From Flavobacteriales bacterium (GTDB taxonomy: Bacteria; Bacteroidota; Bacteroidia; Flavobacteriales_F; PHOS-HE28), in assembly GCA_016713875.1 (NCBI GenBank), contig JADJOI010000003.1:1922001-1986000 (forward strand): a DNA stretch of 64,000 bases, read 5' to 3'. The first letter of the stretch is position 1. Every line of letters starts with the position of its first letter. Shown here in pieces: positions 14,651 through 23,118 of the stretch. The position numbers and the translations under genes are program-made. The notes under the pieces are model-generated. The model ran no database searches. It worked only from the letters and a program-made list of their open reading frames with translations, and was not told the DNA's origin.

Positions 14651-15994
14651 TCACGGGGCGGCGGCCCCGGCGGTTTCCTCGCGGGGAACGAGCAGCAGCA
14701 GCACCAGGCCCAGCACGAAGAAGCCGCCGATGGCGATCACCGTATTGCGCAGGTCGCCCGTGAGCTGGAACACCAGGCCGTAGGCCAGGGTGCCGAGCAC
14801 GGTGCCCAGGTAGTAGCTCACGTCGTAGAAGCTGAAGAAGCTGGCGTGGTCGGTGGTGGCGGGCAGGAACTTGGCGTAGGTGCTGCGCGAGAGCGACTGG
14901 CAGCCGCCCATCACCAGGCCCACCCCGGCGGCCAGGGCGTAGAACTCATGCGCCCAGCGGGTGAAGTAGGCCGCGATGCACAGGCCCACCCACACGACCA
15001 CACCCACCGACAGGGTGCGCAGGTTGCCGATGCGGCCGCTGAGCCGCGCGAAGAGCCCCGCCCCCACGGCGGCCACCAGCTGGATGAGCAGGATGCTGAT
15101 GATGAGGCTCTCGTCGCCGATGGGCACCACCTGGCCGGTGGCATCGTGGTCCTTGATCTCGCGCGCGGCGAAGGCCACGGCCAGGTACATCACCGTCTGG
15201 ATGCCCATGTTGAACACGAAGAAGGCGGCGAGGAAGCCGCGCAGGCGGGGCATGGCGCGCAGCTGGCCCCACACCTTGCGCAGTTCGCGGTAGCCCGCGG
15301 TGAGGGCATTCGCGGAGGGCGAACGTTCTCCATCCTGCTCGCGCACCGGTGTACGGGCGGGCAGGGCGCGGAAGGGGATCTGGGCCCAGCCGGCCCACCA
15401 CAGGCCCACGGTGAGGAAGCTGAGCCGCGCGGCCAGGCCGGGCGTGTCCGGGATGCCGAAGAGCGCAGGCTTCATCACCATCGCCAAGTTGATGATCAGC
15501 AGGAGCACGCTGCCGAGGTAGCCCATGGTGTAGCCGCGGGCGCTCACCCGGTCATGGTCCTTCTTCTCGGCGATCTCCGGCAGGAAGGCGTCGTAGAACA
15601 CAAGGCTGCCGCTGAACCCCACACAGGCGAGCATGAAGAGCGCCAGGCCCAGGAGCAGGTCGTCGAAGGTGAAGAAGAAAAGACCCGCGCAGCTGGCCGC
15701 GCCCACGTAGCAGAAGGCCTTGAGGTAGGCCAGCTTGTTGCCCCGGCTGTCGGCGATGCCCGAGAGGATCGGCGCCAGCAGGGTCACGATCAGGAAGCCG
15801 GCGCTGAGGGCATAGGACTGCAGGCTGTCCGCGGGCACGCCGTAGCGCGCGGCCACCTGGTCCGCGCCGTTGTCCATGGTGATGGCGGCGTAGTAGATGG
15901 GGAAGATGGCACTGGTGATGGTGAGCGAGTAGGCCGAGTTGGCCCAGTCGTACATGGTCCAGGCGCGGATGACGCGCTTATCACCGGGTATCAC
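14651..15994 (-). CDS. MFS transporter, UMF1 (Atg22-like) family
   Basis: This 447-residue permease has about twelve membrane segments. The N-terminal pattern TMYDWANSAYSLTITSAIFPIYY is diagnostic for the UMF1/Atg22-type major facilitator subfamily. Other marks are APILSGIADSRGNKLAYLK (the MFS loop 2-3) and GGCQSLSRSTYAKFLP in the second half. The start is a GTG at 15994, with a TACCTTGC box ending four bases earlier, suggesting a leaderless message. Yeast Atg22 exports amino acids from the vacuole; the bacterial substrate is unknown. lhgO lies 50 bases downstream on the same strand. Confidence 0.9.
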   Translation of the reverse strand: MIPGDKRVIRAWTMYDWANSAYSLTITSAIFPIYYAAITMDNGADQVAARYGVPADSLQSYALSAGFLIVTLLAPILSGIADSRGNKLAYLKAFCYVGAASCAGLFFFTFDDLLLGLALFMLACVGFSGSLVFYDAFLPEIAEKKDHDRVSARGYTMGYLGSVLLLIINLAMVMKPALFGIPDTPGLAARLSFLTVGLWWAGWAQIPFRALPARTPVREQDGERSPSANALTAGYRELRKVWGQLRAMPRLRGFLAAFFVFNMGIQTVMYLAVAFAAREIKDHDATGQVVPIGDESLIISILLIQLVAAVGAGLFARLSGRIGNLRTLSVGVVVWVGLCIAAYFTRWAHEFYALAAGVGLVMGGCQSLSRSTYAKFLPATTDHASFFSFYDVSYYLGTVLGTLAYGLVFQLTGDLRNTVIAIGGFFVLGLVLLLLVPREETAGAAAP

Positions 15995-15998
15995 GCGA

Positions 15999-16006
15999 GC
16001 AAGGTA
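15999..16006 (-). promoter_or_regulatory. -7 box TACCTTGC, leaderless configuration (MFS gene)
   Basis: TACCTTGC ends four bases before the GTG start at 15994, the same exact spacing as three other genes in the window, which supports the GTG start. Confidence 0.55.
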
Positions 16007-16020
16007 GGGGGCTGAACGCG

Positions 16021-16047
16021 AACGGCCCGAAGCGCATCCGGGCCGTT
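16021..16047. terminator. Putative terminator hairpin after the OmpA-type gene
   Basis: AACGGCCCG and CGGGCCGTT form a perfect 9-bp stem with a 9-base loop, 20 bases beyond the stop of the OmpA-type gene. No clear T tract follows in the direction of transcription, so termination efficiency is uncertain. Confidence 0.5.
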
Positions 16048-16067
16048 CCTGCGTGATCCGGACCGGA

Positions 16068-17246
16068 TCACTCCAGCTCGAACTCCACGCGCCGGTTCTT
16101 GCTCAGGGCCACCTCGTCCTCGCCGGGGTCGGCGGGGCTGTCGGCCTTCTGACCCACGGTGGTGATGCGCTCGGCGGCGATGCCGCCCTCCACGAGCACC
16201 GCCTTCACGGCGTCGGCGCGCAGTTTGCCCAGTTCCAGCAGGTCGGGGCGCATGCGCGTGCGGTCGTCCTCCACCACGTCCATGTGACCTACGAGGCGCA
16301 CCTTCACGGCGGGGTCGGCCTTCAGCGCCTCGACCACATCGTTCAGCGGCTGGTCCATGGCACCGTCGATGCTCTGCTGGAAACGCTTGAAGTAGATCGC
16401 CGTGGCGTCCACCTGCTGGGCGGGCTTCAGGCTCTTGTTCACCGTGGAGCGCTTGCTGTAGATGAACTCGCTCTCGGCCTTGTCCAGTTGTTCGCAGGTG
16501 CACTCGCTCATCAGCTTGATGGGCTTCACGCTCACGTCATCGATGTAGTAATAGGCCTTGAACACCTGGGGGCGCACTTCGCCCTTCGGGCGCTTCACCT
16601 TGCCGGTGACCACCTTGTCGTTGGCCACCGTGTTGCCGAGGATCAGATACTGCTCATCGCCCTTCGCTTCGTACACGCCGCACACGCCCTGCCAGGAGTA
16701 GAGGTCGTCGTAGATCTTCGTGCGCAGGTTGGGCACCTGCATCTCGTAGGTGAGGGCCGCCTCGTCGTCCTTCTTCACCATGATCTTGCTGACGTAGGCA
16801 CCCAGTTCGTTGGCGCTGTACTTGCTGAGGTCGGCCAGGCTCACATAGTAGCTGATGCAGTACTTCTGGCCCTTGGTGAGCATCTTCTTGAACTTGACCT
16901 GCAGGTAGCTGCGCGGCTCCTTGTTCATGTAGCTCCACCACATGAGCCCGGCATAGTTGCTGCCGGTGAGGGCGCCCTGGTCGCCGTATTGGTTGCGCGG
17001 CGCCGAAGCGGGGCTGTTCACCACGCGGTCGCTGAACAGGTCGGCCGGCACGGCGGTGGGGCTCTTCCATCCCTTGGCCATCTCGATGCTGCCCATTCGC
17101 TTGAGCTTGCCCTCGACCTCCTCGAAGCTGCCGTTGGGCACCATGTTCAAGCTGTCCTCCACAGGGTTCTCATCGTCCTGGGCGATGAGCGGCGCGGTGA
17201 GAAACAGGGCGAGCGGGAGCAGGAAGGGTCGGAAACGCATGGTCAT
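16068..17246 (-). CDS. OmpA-type peptidoglycan-binding outer-membrane protein with NGSFE domain
   Basis: This is a 392-residue exported protein. A signal peptide (FLLPLALFLTAPLIAQ) is followed by a beta-sandwich-like domain starting NMVPNGSFEEVEG and ending YYYIDDVSVKPI, the same domain type as in the T9SS proteins at 1617 and 3034. The C-terminal 130 residues form an OmpA domain (AIYFKRFQQSID, VKVRLVGHMDVVEDD, LGKLRADAVKAVLVEGGI, LSKNRRVEFELE) that would hold the protein to peptidoglycan. Two starts are possible, 17246 (MTMRF) and 17240 (MRF). A TATCTTGC box at 17260-17267 sits 13 bases upstream of the first. The whole protein probably anchors a surface-facing domain to the wall. Confidence 0.9.
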   Translation of the reverse strand: MTMRFRPFLLPLALFLTAPLIAQDDENPVEDSLNMVPNGSFEEVEGKLKRMGSIEMAKGWKSPTAVPADLFSDRVVNSPASAPRNQYGDQGALTGSNYAGLMWWSYMNKEPRSYLQVKFKKMLTKGQKYCISYYVSLADLSKYSANELGAYVSKIMVKKDDEAALTYEMQVPNLRTKIYDDLYSWQGVCGVYEAKGDEQYLILGNTVANDKVVTGKVKRPKGEVRPQVFKAYYYIDDVSVKPIKLMSECTCEQLDKAESEFIYSKRSTVNKSLKPAQQVDATAIYFKRFQQSIDGAMDQPLNDVVEALKADPAVKVRLVGHMDVVEDDRTRMRPDLLELGKLRADAVKAVLVEGGIAAERITTVGQKADSPADPGEDEVALSKNRRVEFELE

Positions 17247-17259
17247 GGTCGATGGGTGG

Positions 17260-17267
17260 GCAAGATA
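17260..17267 (-). promoter_or_regulatory. -7 box TATCTTGC for the OmpA-type gene
   Basis: TATCTTGC on the minus strand lies 13 bases upstream of the ATG at 17246. Confidence 0.45.
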
Positions 17268-17324
17268 ACGGTCGCCGGCCGACCCACCGGGCAAGGCGCG
17301 TGCCACACGTACGGATCGATGTGC

Positions 17325-17332
17325 GACCTTCG
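17325..17332 (+). promoter_or_regulatory. Weak -7-like box GACCTTCG
   Basis: GACCTTCG lies 11 bases before the ATG at 17344. It differs from TAnnTTnG at the first base only, in the same place as the boxes of neighbouring genes. Confidence 0.3.
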
Positions 17333-17343
17333 TTGTTCACGGC

Positions 17344-17991
17344 ATGCGCGCTCTCCTTCCCCTCCTTCTGTCCGCGGCGCTGTTCGCGCCCGGCGCCGCC
17401 AGTGCCCAATGGGCCGTGGGCCTGCTCGGTGGCCTGGGCCAGGATCATGGCTGGCAGGGGCGCACAAGCTGGATGGGTGCGTTGGTGGAGCACCGGCTGG
17501 GCGACAGCAGCTCGTTCGTGCTCCGCCTCACCGGCCTGGCCTTCACTCCGGTGGAGCGTGTGTACGGGGAGACCGTGGTGGCCGATGACGGGACCGTGGG
17601 CGTGGAGGCCGTGATGCACGAACTGATCGGCCGGGGCGGCGTGCAGCTGTCCGTGCGCTGGCCCTTCCTGACGGTGCCCTGTGAAGGGGGCTACCACCGC
17701 GGCGCCTACGTGATGGCCGGCGCCGGTTGGGAACACGCGTGGGTGCGGCAGGCCGGCTATGCCGTGCAGGAGGAAGTGGGCGCCGAGTCCATCCTGGTGC
17801 GCGAGCGACGCTGGACGGTGGACCGACTGACGGGCCACGCCGCGGTGGGCGCGCAATACGGCACACGCTGGGGTTCGCCCTTCCTGGAGGTGCAGATGAA
17901 CGCCGGCCCCATGCCGTACGACACCGGCCTCTGGGGCATCACCCTGGTGGGGCTGCAGCTCGGCTACCGGTACGTGTTCGTTCGCCGCTGA
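17344..17991 (+). CDS. Outer-membrane beta-barrel-like exported protein
   Basis: This 215-residue protein begins with a signal peptide (LLPLLLSAALFAPGAASA) cut before QWAVGLLGG. The mature part alternates hydrophobic and polar residues with many glycines and aromatic residues, and ends in LGYRYVFVRR, the kind of terminal beta-strand seen in small outer-membrane barrels. I do not recognise a specific family. It is divergent from the OmpA-type gene, with 97 bases between the starts. The role is unknown. Confidence 0.75.
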   Translation: MRALLPLLLSAALFAPGAASAQWAVGLLGGLGQDHGWQGRTSWMGALVEHRLGDSSSFVLRLTGLAFTPVERVYGETVVADDGTVGVEAVMHELIGRGGVQLSVRWPFLTVPCEGGYHRGAYVMAGAGWEHAWVRQAGYAVQEEVGAESILVRERRWTVDRLTGHAAVGAQYGTRWGSPFLEVQMNAGPMPYDTGLWGITLVGLQLGYRYVFVRR

Positions 17992-18096
17992 GGCCTCCTG
18001 CTCTTTCCGCTTGCGCAGTGCGCGCCGCCGGATGCGCGATCGGGCTACCGGACGACGACGTGCAAGGCTTGTTTCGCCTCACCAAGCGAACACGCC

Positions 18097-18234
18097 ATGC
18101 GCCCCACCGCTGCTCCGTTCCCCACGCGACCGCTGCCCGACCGCTGGACCCTGCTGATGCCCGGGCTCACCATTTTGTGCCGCGTGCTGGGCGTGGTGTG
18201 CGGGCTGGTGGCGTTGGGGATGGGGATGGGTTGA
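18097..18234 (+). CDS. Possible small membrane protein, 45 residues
   Basis: A short frame beginning MRPTAAPFPTRPLPD and ending in a hydrophobic stretch (LTILCRVLGVVCGLVALGMG) could encode a single-span membrane peptide. It sits in an otherwise empty 325-base interval between two plus-strand genes. No box or ribosome-binding site decides the start, and a chance frame in GC-rich DNA is possible. Confidence 0.3.
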   Translation: MRPTAAPFPTRPLPDRWTLLMPGLTILCRVLGVVCGLVALGMGMG

Positions 18235-18299
18235 AAGCTGCTTCTTCAGCCCGGGCGGTCCTTGGTCCATTCTTCGACCCGGCCGCCGATCATCCGCTC

Positions 18300-18307
18300 T
18301 ACTTTCG
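18300..18307 (+). promoter_or_regulatory. -7 box TACTTTCG for the TPR-LytS kinase
   Basis: TACTTTCG ends 9 bases before the ATG at 18317, the same spacing as for purB. Confidence 0.5.
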
Positions 18308-18316
18308 GTGCCTCCC

Positions 18317-20140
18317 ATGAGGCCCGCCCTTCTCCTTTGCGCCGCCCTCTTCTGCATCTCGTCAACACAGGCGCAGATCGATTTCGACTCACTGTGGGGC
18401 GTGTGGCAGGACAGCACGCAGGCGCCTGTGGACCGCCTTCGGGCGATGAGCTACATCAGCATCGACGGCTTCCTCTACAGCGACCCCGACAGTGCGGCCG
18501 TGCTGGCGGGGCTGCAGTACGACCTGGCGGTGCGGCACGGCAACGCGCGCTACCAGGGCATCGCCACCACCACACTGGGCGAGTACCACATGATGAAGGG
18601 CGATTACGCCCGGGCGCTGGATCGGTTCACCCAGGCGCAGCAAGCCTTCGCTAAGGCCGGCGAACCTTCCGCACAGGCAAAGAGCATCAGTAATATGGGG
18701 GTCCTGTTGCAGGAACTGGGGGACACGGACAAAGCACTCGACCTGTACCGACAGAGCCTTGAACTGGCCCGCTCGATCCCCGACACGGGGAGCATCGCCG
18801 CCGCAATGATCAACATCGGCACGCTGGAGCTGGCGCGCGGCGACACCGGCACCGCGGTGGCCCACTACGAGCAATGCCTGTCACTCTCGGCCGGTTACCC
18901 GAACACCCGCGACCAGGCCATCGCCGCCTCGGACCTGGGGATCATCCGCAGCACCCAAGGCGATCGCTCTGAAGCGCTGCGGCTTCATCACCGATGCCTG
19001 GACCTGGCGCGGGCGGGAGGGCACCAGGACCTGGAGGCCATGGCCTTGAGCAACATCGGCAGCCACCACCTGCGCACGGGCGACCTTCCGCTGGCCGAGC
19101 GCTACGGGCGCGACGCCCTGGCGCTGGCCCGCTCCGCCGGCTTCACCAAGCAGGAGTCCGATGTGCGCGGCCTGCTCCACAGCGTGTACAAGAAGCTGGG
19201 GCGGTCCACCGAGGCCTTGGAGATGCTGGAACGCCAGCTGGCCCTGCAGGACAGCTTGCGCAGCGAGGAAGGTCGCAAGGAGCTGCTGCGGTTCGGGTAT
19301 GAGAAGCGTTCCCTGGCCGACAGCCTGTCCTTCGCAGCCGAGCTGGCACAGGCGGAGGACCGGCGCACGATCGCCGAACTGCGCGCCGAGCGCAACCGCA
19401 ACCGGGCGTGGGTGACCGCGGGCGCGGGGGTGCTGCTGCTGGGCGGACTGGCCGCGTGGAGCTGGACCGACCGCCGGCGCCGGCGCGAGCGCTTCGAGAA
19501 GGAGGCCGCCCACCTGGAGACGCAGGCCCTGCGCAGCCAGATGAACCCGCACTTCATCTTCAATGCCCTCAACAGCATCGCGGCCTTCGTGCAGGGCAAC
19601 GACCCGGACAAGGCCACGGGATTCCTCAGCCGGTTCGCGCGCGTGATGCGGGCCGTGCTGGAGAACAGCCGCAAGAGCGAGGTGCCCCTGGAGGACGACC
19701 TGGAGGCGCTCAAGGGCTACATGGAGCTGGAGCGCATGCGCATGGAGGGCCGTTTCGACCTGCGGATCGAGGTGGACCCTGCGCTGGACCCTGCCGAGGT
19801 GCTGGTGCCCCCGCTGGTGGTGCAGCCCTTCGTGGAGAACGCCATCTGGCACGGCATGGCGGGCAAGGAGGCCGGTGGCCTCATCACGCTGAAGGTGGAA
19901 CGCCGTGGCGATCGCCTGGTGTACACCGTGGAAGATAACGGCCTGGGCCGGCAAGCCCGTCGCGAAAGCCAGGCCGTCGCACCGCCTGCGAAGAAGACCT
20001 CGCTCGGCACGGCCATTACCCGTGCCCGGTTGGACCTGGTGGCCAAGCAGCACGGCGGACAGGCCGGATTCCGCACCATCGACCTGCCCCAGGGCACCCG
20101 CGTGGAAGTGGAGCTGCCCCTCTTGCACGCCCATGACTGA
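18317..20140 (+). CDS. TPR-containing LytS-type sensor histidine kinase
   Basis: This 607-residue kinase has a signal peptide (LLLCAALFCISSTQAQ), then about six tetratricopeptide repeats in the periplasm (residues about 60-330, for example SNMGVLLQELGDTDKALDLY), and a single membrane segment (AWVTAGAGVLLLGGLAAWSW). A cytoplasmic coiled segment and a His_kinase (LytS/YehU) domain follow, with the phosphoacceptor in LRSQMNPHFIFNALNSI and the ATPase box VVQPFVENAIWHGM plus DNGLG. Such kinases normally lie next to a LytTR regulator, but none follows here. The regulator at 6239 is the only one in the window. A strong terminator hairpin follows the stop. Confidence 0.93.
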   Translation: MRPALLLCAALFCISSTQAQIDFDSLWGVWQDSTQAPVDRLRAMSYISIDGFLYSDPDSAAVLAGLQYDLAVRHGNARYQGIATTTLGEYHMMKGDYARALDRFTQAQQAFAKAGEPSAQAKSISNMGVLLQELGDTDKALDLYRQSLELARSIPDTGSIAAAMINIGTLELARGDTGTAVAHYEQCLSLSAGYPNTRDQAIAASDLGIIRSTQGDRSEALRLHHRCLDLARAGGHQDLEAMALSNIGSHHLRTGDLPLAERYGRDALALARSAGFTKQESDVRGLLHSVYKKLGRSTEALEMLERQLALQDSLRSEEGRKELLRFGYEKRSLADSLSFAAELAQAEDRRTIAELRAERNRNRAWVTAGAGVLLLGGLAAWSWTDRRRRRERFEKEAAHLETQALRSQMNPHFIFNALNSIAAFVQGNDPDKATGFLSRFARVMRAVLENSRKSEVPLEDDLEALKGYMELERMRMEGRFDLRIEVDPALDPAEVLVPPLVVQPFVENAIWHGMAGKEAGGLITLKVERRGDRLVYTVEDNGLGRQARRESQAVAPPAKKTSLGTAITRARLDLVAKQHGGQAGFRTIDLPQGTRVEVELPLLHAHD

Positions 20141-20151
20141 AGCCCTGGAAA

Positions 20152-20183
20152 GCGAAAGGCCCACCGTGCGGTGGGCCCTTCGC
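20152..20183. terminator. Bidirectional terminator hairpin
   Basis: GCGAAAGGCCCACC and GGTGGGCCCTTCGC form a 14-bp stem with one mismatch and a GTGC loop. It lies between the convergent stops of the LytS kinase (20140) and the lipoprotein gene (20201), so it can serve both. Confidence 0.75.
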
Positions 20184-20200
20184 CAAGAGGTCGGTCCCGC

Positions 20201-20665
20201 TTACTGCTTGGTGCCCGTGTAGGTGCAGGTCGTACCGGAGATGTTCAGGTTCAAGGTGAGGATGTTGCCCACCAGTTGACCGGATCCCTGGATGGTGTTG
20301 CCACCACTGATCGTCTGGTTGGAAATGGTCAAGGACGAACCACTGACCGTGCAGATCCAGTTATCGAAGCCATCGGTCATCACCACCTTGGTGATCCCGG
20401 CCGAGCTGTTCGAAACGGTCATGTTGATGGTGACCGGCGATCCCCCGGAACAGCTGAAGGTACCGCTGTAGTTACCAACGAACTTGGCGCGGGTCTGTGT
20501 TCCGCACTCGCTGCCCTCATAGCCGGTGTCGCACACGCAGTTGCCGTCCACGCAGCTGCCGCTGCCGCAGTTCTTGTCCTTGCACTCGTCCTTCTTGCAG
20601 CCCGTGGCGGTGAAGGCCACGATGGCCAGGCCGAGCATCATGTTCGAGATCGATCGGAGGTTCAT
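20201..20665 (-). CDS. EGF-like lipoprotein
   Basis: This 154-residue lipoprotein has a signal sequence ending in a lipobox with the acceptor at Cys23 (VAFTATGC). Immediately after come eight closely spaced cysteines (ECKDKNCGSGSCVDGNCVCDTGYEG in pattern) that make one EGF-like module of the kind common in Bacteroidota lipoproteins. The C-terminal 90 residues are a Ser/Thr/Gly-rich beta domain (GNYSGTFSCSGG, TVSNSSAGITKV). The start at 20665 was preferred because it gives a proper signal peptide. It is transcribed alone and ends at a shared terminator. Function is unknown. Confidence 0.88.
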   Translation of the reverse strand: MNLRSISNMMLGLAIVAFTATGCKKDECKDKNCGSGSCVDGNCVCDTGYEGSECGTQTRAKFVGNYSGTFSCSGGSPVTINMTVSNSSAGITKVVMTDGFDNWICTVSGSSLTISNQTISGGNTIQGSGQLVGNILTLNLNISGTTCTYTGTKQ

Positions 20666-20711
20666 GGGTCTTGGGTTTGTTGGTGCACGGTCTGTTGGTC
20701 CGGCAGCGGCA

Positions 20712-20719
20712 CGAATGTA
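20712..20719 (-). promoter_or_regulatory. -7 box TACATTCG for the EGF-like lipoprotein
   Basis: TACATTCG on the minus strand would give a leader of roughly 40 bases before the ATG at 20665, longer than at most genes here. Confidence 0.35.
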
Positions 20720-20758
20720 CATGGATGATCGCGAACGACCATCCCTGATCCTCGTGGC

Positions 20759-23032
20759 TCAGTCCTTTTGCTGCGCGCGGATGATGTTCAGCGCGCTGCC
20801 CGCCTTGAACCACTCGATCTGCTGCGCATTGTAGGTGTGGTTCACCTGGATGCTGTCCTTCGACCCGTCCTTGTGCTTGAACACGAGGGTGAGCGGCTTG
20901 CCGGGCGCAAAGGACGTGAGGTCGGTGAAGTCGATGCGGTCGTCCTCCTGGATCTTGTCGTAGTCGGACTCGTTGCTGAAGGTGAGGGCGAGCATGCCCT
21001 GTTTCTTCAGGTTGGTCTCGTGGATGCGCGCGAAGCCCTTCACCAGCACGGCGGCCACACCGAGGTGACGCGGCTGCATGGCGGCGTGCTCGCGGCTGCT
21101 GCCCTCCCCGTAGTTCTGATCGCCCACGATGATGCTGGACACGCTGGCGGCCTTGTAGGCGCGCTGGGTGGCGGGCACCGCACCGTACTCACCGGTGAGC
21201 TGGTTCTTCACCTTGTCGGCCTCGCCGTTGAAGGCGTTGATGGCCCCGATGAGCGTGTTGTTGCTGATGTTGTCCAGGTGACCGCGGTAGCGCAGCCAGC
21301 TGCCGGCCATGCTGATGTGGTCGGTGGTGCACTTGCCCTTGGCCTTGATCAGCAGCACCGCGTCGCTGATGTTCGTGCCGTTCCACGCGGGGAAGGGCTC
21401 CAGCAGCTGTAGGCGCTGGCTGTCGGGCTTCACCACCACCTCCACTTTGGAGCCGTCGGCGGCGGGGGCCTGGTAGCCGTTGTCCTCCACGGCGAAGCCC
21501 TTGGGCGGAAGCTCCCAGCCGGTGGGCTCGGCCAGCTTCACCTGCTCGCCCTTGTCGTTGACAAGTGTGTCGTGGACGGGATCGAAGGTGAGCTTGCCGC
21601 TGATGGCGATGGCCGCCACCATCTCCGGCGAGGCCACGAAGGCGTGCGTATTGGGGTTGCCGTCAGCGCGCTTGGCGAAGTTGCGGTTGAAGGAGTGGAC
21701 GATGGAGTTCTTCTCCTGCTTGTCCGCCCCTTCCCGCGCCCACTGCCCGATGCAGGGACCGCAGGCGTTGGTGAAGATGGTGGCGCCGCTCTTCTCGAAG
21801 GTCTCGATGAAGCCATCGCGCTCGATGGTGTAGCGCACCTGCTCGCTTCCGGGATTGATGCCCAAGTGCGACTTCGGCTTCAGACCCTTGCTCACGGCGT
21901 CGGCCACGATGCTGGCGGCGCGGCTGATGTCCTCGTAGCTGCTGTTGGTGCAGGAACCGATCAGCGCCCATTCGATGTCGGTGGGCCAATCGTTCTTGGC
22001 GGCCTTCTCCTTCATCTCGCTCACCGGCGTGGCCAGGTCGGGGGTGAAGGGGCCGTTGAGGTGCGGGCTCAGGGTGCTGAGGTCGATCTCGATCACCTGG
22101 TCGAAGTACTTCGCCGGATCGGCGTACACCTCGGGGTCGCCGGTGAGGTCGGCGGCGATGGTGTCGGCCATGGCGGCCACTTCCGCACGGCCGGTGGCCT
22201 TCAGATAGCGGCGCATGCTGTCGTCGTAGCCGAAGGTGCTGGTGGTGGCGCCGATCTCAGCGCCCATGTTGGCGATGGTGCCTTTGCCGGTGCAGCTCAT
22301 GCTCTCGGCTCCGGGTCCGAAGTATTCTACGATAGCACCCGTCCCGCCTTTCACCGTAAGGATGCCAGCCACCTTCAGGATCACGTCCTTCGGTGCGGTC
22401 CAGCCGTTGAGCTTTCCGGTGAGCTTCACGCCGATGAGCTTGGGGAACTTGAGCTCCCAGGGCAGGCCGCTCATCACGTCGCAGGCGTCCGCACCGCCCA
22501 CGCCGATGGCCACCATGCCCAGGCCACCGGCGTTCACCGTGTGGCTGTCGGTGCCGATCATCATGCCGCCGGGGAAGGCGTAGTTCTCCAGCATCACCTG
22601 GTGGATGATGCCCGCGCCCGGCTTCCAGAAACCGATGTCGTATTTGTTGCTGATGCTCTCCAGGAAGTTGAAGACCTCGTTGCTCTTGTTCAGCGCCTCC
22701 TGCAGGTCCTGCTTCGCGCCCACGCGGGCCTGGATCAGGTGGTCGCAGTGCACGGTGCTGGGCACGGCCACCTTCTTCCTTCCGGTGGTGCTGAACTGCA
22801 GCAGGGCCATCTGCGCGGTGGCGTCCTGCATGGTCACCCGGTCGGGGGCGAAATCCACGTAGTCCTTGCCGCGGCCGAAGGCGGTCTTTGGCTCGCCGTC
22901 CCAGAGGTGGGCGTAGAGGATCTTCTCGCTGAGGGTCAAGGGGCGACCCACCACCTTGCGGGCGGCGGCCACACGTGCGGGGAAGCGGCTGTACACCGCC
23001 TTGATCATGTCGAGGTCGAAGATCGTGCTCAT
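20759..23032 (-). CDS. acn: Aconitate hydratase (mitochondrial type)
   Basis: This 757-residue TCA-cycle enzyme isomerises citrate to isocitrate. It starts MSTIFDLDMIKAVYSRFPARV, and its length and sequence match the mitochondrial-type aconitases usual in Bacteroidota. The [4Fe-4S] ligands are the cysteine in GSCTNSSYED and the pair in NACGPCIGQ. Substrate-binding motifs include GTDSHTVNAGGLGM and GEGSSREHAAMQPR. A perfect TACCTTTG box lies 27 bases before the start, so the longer upstream frame is not used. It supplies isocitrate for the dehydrogenase encoded at 30074. Confidence 0.97.
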   Translation of the reverse strand: MSTIFDLDMIKAVYSRFPARVAAARKVVGRPLTLSEKILYAHLWDGEPKTAFGRGKDYVDFAPDRVTMQDATAQMALLQFSTTGRKKVAVPSTVHCDHLIQARVGAKQDLQEALNKSNEVFNFLESISNKYDIGFWKPGAGIIHQVMLENYAFPGGMMIGTDSHTVNAGGLGMVAIGVGGADACDVMSGLPWELKFPKLIGVKLTGKLNGWTAPKDVILKVAGILTVKGGTGAIVEYFGPGAESMSCTGKGTIANMGAEIGATTSTFGYDDSMRRYLKATGRAEVAAMADTIAADLTGDPEVYADPAKYFDQVIEIDLSTLSPHLNGPFTPDLATPVSEMKEKAAKNDWPTDIEWALIGSCTNSSYEDISRAASIVADAVSKGLKPKSHLGINPGSEQVRYTIERDGFIETFEKSGATIFTNACGPCIGQWAREGADKQEKNSIVHSFNRNFAKRADGNPNTHAFVASPEMVAAIAISGKLTFDPVHDTLVNDKGEQVKLAEPTGWELPPKGFAVEDNGYQAPAADGSKVEVVVKPDSQRLQLLEPFPAWNGTNISDAVLLIKAKGKCTTDHISMAGSWLRYRGHLDNISNNTLIGAINAFNGEADKVKNQLTGEYGAVPATQRAYKAASVSSIIVGDQNYGEGSSREHAAMQPRHLGVAAVLVKGFARIHETNLKKQGMLALTFSNESDYDKIQEDDRIDFTDLTSFAPGKPLTLVFKHKDGSKDSIQVNHTYNAQQIEWFKAGSALNIIRAQQKD

Positions 23033-23059
23033 GCGCGGTCGGGTGCGTTTTTGCGGCCG

Positions 23060-23067
23060 CAAAGGTA
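23060..23067 (-). promoter_or_regulatory. -7 box TACCTTTG for aconitase
   Basis: This is a perfect TAnnTTTG match on the minus strand, 27 bases upstream of the ATG at 23032. Confidence 0.6.
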
Positions 23068-23118
23068 CGCGGACAGTGATCCGTGGACCGGCCGGCGGCG
23101 GGAGTTCCGAACAAGGGA

